Positions 59,670 through 64,000 of a stretch of 64,000 nucleotides of DNA are shown piece by piece (within the stretch, counting starts at the first letter, position 1; each line of letters begins with the position of its first letter). The notes beneath the pieces were generated by a model that was given only the letters and a program-made list of their open reading frames with translations, was not told the origin of the DNA and searched no databases. The position numbers were made by a program, and so were the translations under genes. The DNA comes from Palsa-504 sp963705835 (GTDB taxonomy: Bacteria; Actinomycetota; Actinomycetes; Streptosporangiales; Streptosporangiaceae): positions 1 to 64,000 of the forward strand of contig CAVPLC010000096.1 in the NCBI GenBank assembly GCA_963705835.1, given 5' to 3'.

Positions 59670-62047
59670 CTATCGGGGAAACCCATTAGGTAATCGCGCG
59701 GGGGCGGACAGGTGGTGCGTGACGGCCCAGGCAGCCACTTCGGCCCGGCTGCGGGCATCCAGCTTGGACATCACATGGTGCAGGTGGACCTCGGCGGTCT
59801 TCTCGGAGATCCCGAGCACCCTGCCGATCTGCCGGTTGGTCCGGCCCGAGGCAACCAGCGCGGCGACTTGCCGCTCCCGCGGGGTGAGCGGCACCTGATG
59901 GGAGCGGTCCGGGTCACCGGGTGCAGTGCCCAAAGCGACCGCCATGCGCGAGATCCGCGGCCTGCTGTACGGGCATTGTCCGGCCCGCGTGCATGAGCGT
60001 GTCAGCGTCCTGAGGCCCCAGCGCCCGGGCCAGGACCCGCTCCACCGCCGAACTCCTCGCCTGCTCGGTATCGGGCTGGCGGGCGGCCACCCGCTCGCGC
60101 AGCGCCGCGGCCGCACCGATCAGCCGCGCGGCGCTCTCATAGTGCGCCCGTTCACTGGCGACATGGGCGAGCGCCTCCAGGCACTGGGCGACGCCCCGGG
60201 GGTCGTTGAGGTCGGTGTAGATCCGCAGCGCCTCCGCCAGCAGCGGGCACGCTTCCTCCAGCCGGCCCTGCGCGCTCAGCGTCGTGCCGAGCCCCCACGC
60301 CGACCATGCCACCGCCCACGGATAGTCCAGTTCACGGAAGTCTCGCAGGCTCGCCCGCAGCAGTTCCGCGGCGCTCCCCAGGTCGCCGTGGTCCCGGGCG
60401 AGCAGCCCCAGGTCGTGCCGGGCCCACGCCACGCCCTGCGTGTTGCCCCCCTCGCGGAATCGCGCCTCGGCCCGCCGATGCCAGTCAGCGGACGCATCCC
60501 ACTCGCCGCCAGCGCGGGCCACGTGCCCCAGAAAGGCGCACGCGATCGCCGCGCGGCGCGCATCACCACGCCCCTCGCTGCGCTCGAGCGCGCTGCGCAG
60601 GAGGCCCTGGGCACGACCCATCTCTCCCGTCGCCCAGGCCAGGACCCCGGCCACGATGAGCACGCCAGTCTGGCCTCCCGCCGTGGCGTCATCGCTCATA
60701 GCCGCCGGGTCATGGCCGTCCGCAGCCGAGGGAAGAACCGCGTCCACGAGCGCCTGGCCATGATCGAGGTCGCCATGGGTGTAGTGGTACCAGCCGAGCG
60801 CGGTGGCCAGCCAGAGCGCCCAGCGCATCCCGGCCCGCGCCCAGACAGTAATCCAGCGCGGCGCGCAGATCCGCGTGGTGGCGGCCGACCCGCAGCAGCC
60901 AGGCTTGCTCCTCCGGCAGGCCGAGGGAAGCCTCGAACTGCGCCGCAAGACCCGCGTAGTGGCCAGCGTGCCTAGCCCGCGTCTCCTCGGCTTCGGCGTG
61001 GGCCGCCAGCTGCTCCGCCGCATACTCACGCAAGCTCTCCAGCATCGAGAACTCAGCGGTCTGCTCGTCACCGGGCAGCCGCCGGATCAGGCTCTTGTCG
61101 AGCAGCGACTCCACCATCGCGAGCGCGTCGTCCCCATTCACGGCGCAAACGCTGCCCGCGTCAGCAAGCGTCCAGCCGCCAGCAAACACCGACAGCCTGC
61201 GAAACAGCGCGCGCTCGCCGGAGTCGAGCAGGTCATAGCTCCAGGCGATGGCACTGCGTAGCGCACGCTGCCGGACTGGCACGTCCCGCGTACTCCCGGC
61301 CAGCACCTCCATCCTGCTGCCGAGCCGGAACACCAGCTCCCCTGGCGTCAGGACCTTCAGCCGGGCCGCGGCCAGCTCGATCGCCAGCGGCAGGCCCTCC
61401 AGCCGGACGCACGCTCTGGCCAGCAACAGCGCATTAGCCGGAGTGAGATCAAAGCCCGGGTTGGTCCGGCGCGCGCGATCCAGCAGCAGCGCCACTGACG
61501 GATTCGCCGCCAGAGAACTGAGGTCTGCGACGTCCGCCGGCGCGGGCATGGCCAGCGGCGGAACCGGGAACTCCTGCTCGGCGGACAGCCGGAGCCGTTC
61601 CCGGCTGGTAGCGAGCACCCGCAGCCGCGGACAGGCAGCGAGCACCCGGCCGACGTCCGGGGCGGCGGCCAGGAGATGCTCGCAGTTGTCCAGGACCACG
61701 AGCCGCTCCTCGTGGCCCAGCGCAGCAGCCAGCTGGCCGGTCAGATCCGTCCCGCCCCGCGGCTCGACGTCCACCGCCTGAGCCAGTTCGACCATCACCA
61801 GCGCCGGATCCCGGACCGGAGCCAGGTCAACGAACACCGCGGCGCATCCGCTGCGCTCGGCGTGGGCCGACGCGCATGCGACGGCGAGACGGGTCTTGCC
61901 GATGCCCGGCGGCCCGGTGAGCGTGACTAGCCGGGTCTGCGGATGTGCGAGCATCCGGGACACAGCCTCCAGCTCGCCGTCCCGGCCTACAAACAGGTCG
62001 GCAGGCGACGGCAGGCCACCGCGCGATGCCCGCCTCGCGTCTCGCAT
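59670..62047 (-). CDS. NB-ARC/LuxR regulator, frameshifted twice
   Basis: ATG 62047. NTPase domain FVGRDGELEAVSRMLAHP, Walker A TGPPGIGKTRLAVACA, LVVLDNCEHLL, then FAGGWTLADAGSVC. A shift at about 60828-60850 leads to the TPR-like middle (LWLATALGWYHYTHGDLDHG, WAVAWSAWGLGTTLSAQGRL); another at about 59925-59950 leads to the C-terminal LuxR domain, PLTPRERQVAALVASGRTNR and ISEKTAEVHLHHVMSKLDARS. About 790 residues, the same plan as the 9037-11616 protein. Upstream of the hydrolase-GT gene on the same strand, 67 bases apart; co-regulation is plausible. Confidence 0.78.
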
Positions 62048-62247
62048 CCGACTGCCCCGCCCATGTTCTGTAATCCGTGCAGCCAGGAGGCCATACCCGA
62101 GCATACGACGGCCCACCGTGCCGCCGCCATCGCTCGCCCGGCGAAGGCTGTGCGGCCCGTATAGCCCATGTAGGGGGATTCCCCGATACCGCGATGACAG
62201 CCTGCGCCCGTACAACGGTTTCATGATGACACCCCGCAACCACCGGA

Positions 62248-62646
62248 GTGGCCGACGTAGTGCCAGAGTCGGCCTTCGCCGGGTCGTTCCTCGAGGGCCT
62301 CGCCGCTCAGGACTTCGCCCGGCTCGGCGGCGCGCTCGCCGCTGATGCCTGCCTGCGCGCCTTGCTGCCTTCGGGCTTGTGGGAGTGGGACGGTGCCGAG
62401 GCGATCGCACACCGGTTCGCGCGCTGGTTCGGTGACACCGAGGATTTCGAGCTCGTCGAGGCCGCTGTCGGCGAGGTCGGCGGCCGCCTGCACCTGCACT
62501 GGCGGCTCCGGCTCCGGGCGGAGCGGCTCGGCGCCGGCTGGTTCACCGTCGAGCAGCAGGCCTACGCCGACACCGACGACGGCGGCCGGATCGCCCGGCT
62601 CGACCTGCTCTGCACCGGCTACCGGCCCGAGGGCGGCCATGACTGA
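62248..62646 (+). CDS. SnoaL/NTF2-like protein
   Basis: 132 residues from GTG 62248. The cone-shaped NTF2-like fold is suggested by FLEGLAAQDFARLGGALAAD, EWDGAEAIAHRFARWFGD and LHLHWRLRLRAERLG. Such proteins act as small cyclases, isomerases or ligand binders in secondary metabolism. The P450 ATG overlaps its stop by eight bases, so the two are co-translated. Confidence 0.75.
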   Translation: MADVVPESAFAGSFLEGLAAQDFARLGGALAADACLRALLPSGLWEWDGAEAIAHRFARWFGDTEDFELVEAAVGEVGGRLHLHWRLRLRAERLGAGWFTVEQQAYADTDDGGRIARLDLLCTGYRPEGGHD

Positions 62647-63871
62647 CACCCTGGCCACCTGGGGCGGCTGGGCACCCGCGATCCGCGACGACCCGTTCGG
62701 CCACTTCGCCGAGGCCCGGGCCCGGTGCCCGGTGCAAAAGGTCCGCCTGGCCGACGGTCACCCGGCCTGGGTCGTGCTCGGCTACGACGCGGCCCGGCGA
62801 GCGCTCAACGACCCCCGCATCTCCAAGGACATGCTCGCCGCCCTGGCTGACGACGGCGACGTCGTGGCCGAGGGGCTGCCCGGACCGGAGTTCTCCCGGC
62901 ACATGCTCAACGTCGACCCGCCCGACCACACCCGGCTGCGGCGGCTGGTGTCCCGGGCCTTCACCCCGTCCCGGGTCGCCGCGCTGGAGCCGGCCATCCG
63001 GGCCATCGCCGGCAACCTCCTGGACGAGCTGGACGATGCCGGCCCCGGCGCCACCGTCGACCTCATCGAGGGCTACGCGTACCCGCTGCCGTTCCGGGTG
63101 ATCGGCGAGCTGCTGGGCATCCCCGCCGCCGACCGCCCCCGGCTGCACGCCTGGTTCGGGGTGCTGCTGACCGGGTGGGCCGGTGACCCGCCGCCGGAGG
63201 CAGTGCGGGCATCGGACGGCATCGTGGCCTGCCTGCGCGAGCTGGTCGAGGACAAGCGGCGGCACCCGGCCGATGACCTGGTCAGCGTCCTGGTCGCCGC
63301 CGAAGACGACGCGCTGTCCACGCAGGAGCTGCTGTCGAGCCTGTTCCAGCTCATCGTCGCCGGCCACGACACCACGGCCAGCCTGATCGGCAACGGGGTG
63401 GTGGCCCTGCTGGATCACCCCGGCCAGCTCCGGGCGCTGCTGGCCGATCCCGGGCGGCTTCCCGGCGCGGTCGACGAGCTCATCCGGTTCACCGCCCCGG
63501 TCCCGCACGCCACGTTCCGGGTGACGGCCGAGCCGGTGACTCTCGATGGCGTCCAGATCCCCGCACACGAACAGGTGCTGGTGTGCCTGGGCTCGGCCAA
63601 CCGCGATCCGGACCGGTTCCCAGCACCCGACGTCCTGGACATCGGCCGCGACGACGGACCCAACCTCGGGTTCGGCCACGGCATCCATTACTGCCTCGGC
63701 GCGCCCCTGGCCCGGCTCGAAGCCAGAGTTGCTTTCGAAGAGCTGCTCGGCCGTCACCCGGGCTTGCGGCTCGCCGTCGACCGTGACGCGCTCGCCTGGG
63801 CACACGGCGACGGCCTGGTCCTGCGCGGCCTCGTCTCGCTCCCCATCGTCCTCGGGCCCCGCCGGGGATGA
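62639..63871 (+). CDS. Cytochrome P450
   Basis: 410 residues, soluble bacterial type. The I-helix oxygen motif is LIVAGHDTTASLIGN, the K-helix ExxR lies in VDELIRFTAPVPHATF, and the haem loop FGHGIHYCLGAPLARLE contains the Cys ligand. N-terminal LNVDPPDHTRLRRLVSRAFTP is conserved in the CYP105/107 group. It is co-translated with a SnoaL-like gene. Redox partners are not in view. The substrate is unknown. Confidence 0.93.
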   Translation: MTDTLATWGGWAPAIRDDPFGHFAEARARCPVQKVRLADGHPAWVVLGYDAARRALNDPRISKDMLAALADDGDVVAEGLPGPEFSRHMLNVDPPDHTRLRRLVSRAFTPSRVAALEPAIRAIAGNLLDELDDAGPGATVDLIEGYAYPLPFRVIGELLGIPAADRPRLHAWFGVLLTGWAGDPPPEAVRASDGIVACLRELVEDKRRHPADDLVSVLVAAEDDALSTQELLSSLFQLIVAGHDTTASLIGNGVVALLDHPGQLRALLADPGRLPGAVDELIRFTAPVPHATFRVTAEPVTLDGVQIPAHEQVLVCLGSANRDPDRFPAPDVLDIGRDDGPNLGFGHGIHYCLGAPLARLEARVAFEELLGRHPGLRLAVDRDALAWAHGDGLVLRGLVSLPIVLGPRRG

Positions 63872-63918
63872 ACGACCATCCGACCCCATCGAATCCCATC
63901 GAAATCAAGGAGACACCG

Positions 63919-64000
63919 ATGACCATCACCGACAGTCCCGTCGACAACGGCGTGAACGTCCAGGCCCTGCTCGGGGCGCGCGAGGCGCTGTCCGCCGCAC
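63919..64000 (+). CDS. OsmC-family protein, 5' end only
   Basis: ATG 63919 has AAGGAGA six bases upstream. Twenty-seven residues are visible, TDSPVDNGVNVQALLGARE in the middle, matching the start of OsmC-like proteins (peroxide detoxification or related). The rest is beyond the window. It follows the P450 gene by 47 bases and probably belongs to the same unit. Confidence 0.6.
   Translation, partial: MTITDSPVDNGVNVQALLGAREALSAA

Noticed and set aside
12178..60850. Idea that the frame breaks are UGA recoding by the selenocysteine system
   Set aside because: The breaks are changes of reading frame, not in-frame TGA codons, and no SECIS-like stem follows them.
1..64000. CRISPR array
   Set aside because: No series of regularly spaced repeats was found in any part of the window.
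59670..64000. Biosynthetic gene cluster called from P450, SnoaL, LuxR and glycosyltransferase
   Set aside because: No synthase or scaffold enzyme is visible, so a cluster class cannot be assigned from this window.

Overview
This is a GC-rich, densely coded actinobacterial window. GTG and TTG starts are frequent, and some genes look leaderless. The gene types fit an actinomycete: DUF1707, PAC2, Rieske and Tat lipoprotein, CU044_5270-type protein behind an ECF sigma factor, GT87-like mannosyltransferases, F420/FMN split-barrel protein, NB-ARC/LuxR regulators, DUF222-HNH endonuclease. I cannot name a species from sequence alone.

Layout. 0-5 kb: an ArsR-like regulator (cut by the window edge), then a TPP-riboswitch-controlled thiO-thiS-thiG-thiD operon with thiE divergent. 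4.6-9 kb: a very large GH38 alpha-mannosidase whose start overlaps the thiE stop. 9-16.4 kb: regulators (NB-ARC/LuxR, TetR with divergent DHA2 efflux pump, DUF1707, Lrp/AsnC) and a decayed acyl-CoA ligase behind a hairpin-rich leader. 16.5-25.5 kb: PAC2, Xaa-Pro peptidase, 5'-3' exonuclease, Rieske lipoprotein, ECF sigma unit, CDF zinc exporter, mobA and moaA (molybdenum cofactor), split-barrel oxidoreductase. 25.6-31.2 kb: small proteins, GT2, an SMR-like membrane protein, a large membrane protein and rmlA, with a rearrangement scar that truncates both rmlB and a methyltransferase.

31.2-36.7 kb is the most unusual part. It is bounded by a tRNA-Sec gene and a 27-bp exact copy of that tRNA's 3' end, so it looks like an old integrated island. 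It holds a DUF222/HNH endonuclease, gene remnants, a Nudix hydrolase, and a two-gene unit in which a bifunctional-nuclease (DUF151) plus jelly-roll protein is followed by an ECF sigma factor fused to the same two domains. 36.7-42.2 kb: a GH13 alpha-glucosidase and the selenocysteine machinery (selC, selB, selA). 42.2-52.6 kb: five GT-C type membrane glycosyltransferases around a PIMT-like methyltransferase. With the GH38 mannosidase and GT2 they suggest a large investment in envelope (probably mannose-containing) glycans. 52.6-64 kb: CYTH protein, two-component system, HD hydrolase, Fpg/Nei glycosylase, a hydrolase-glycosyltransferase fusion, a second NB-ARC/LuxR regulator, and a SnoaL-P450-OsmC run.

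A caution for every reader: at least thirteen single-base frame breaks interrupt ten otherwise well-conserved genes (acyl-CoA ligase, DUF6457, membrane protein, rmlA, HNH, GH13, selB, hydrolase-GT fusion, LuxR, possibly thiG). Most look like small indels in the assembly rather than gene decay. Genes broken this way are listed as CDS with the break position; only clear remnants are called pseudogenes.
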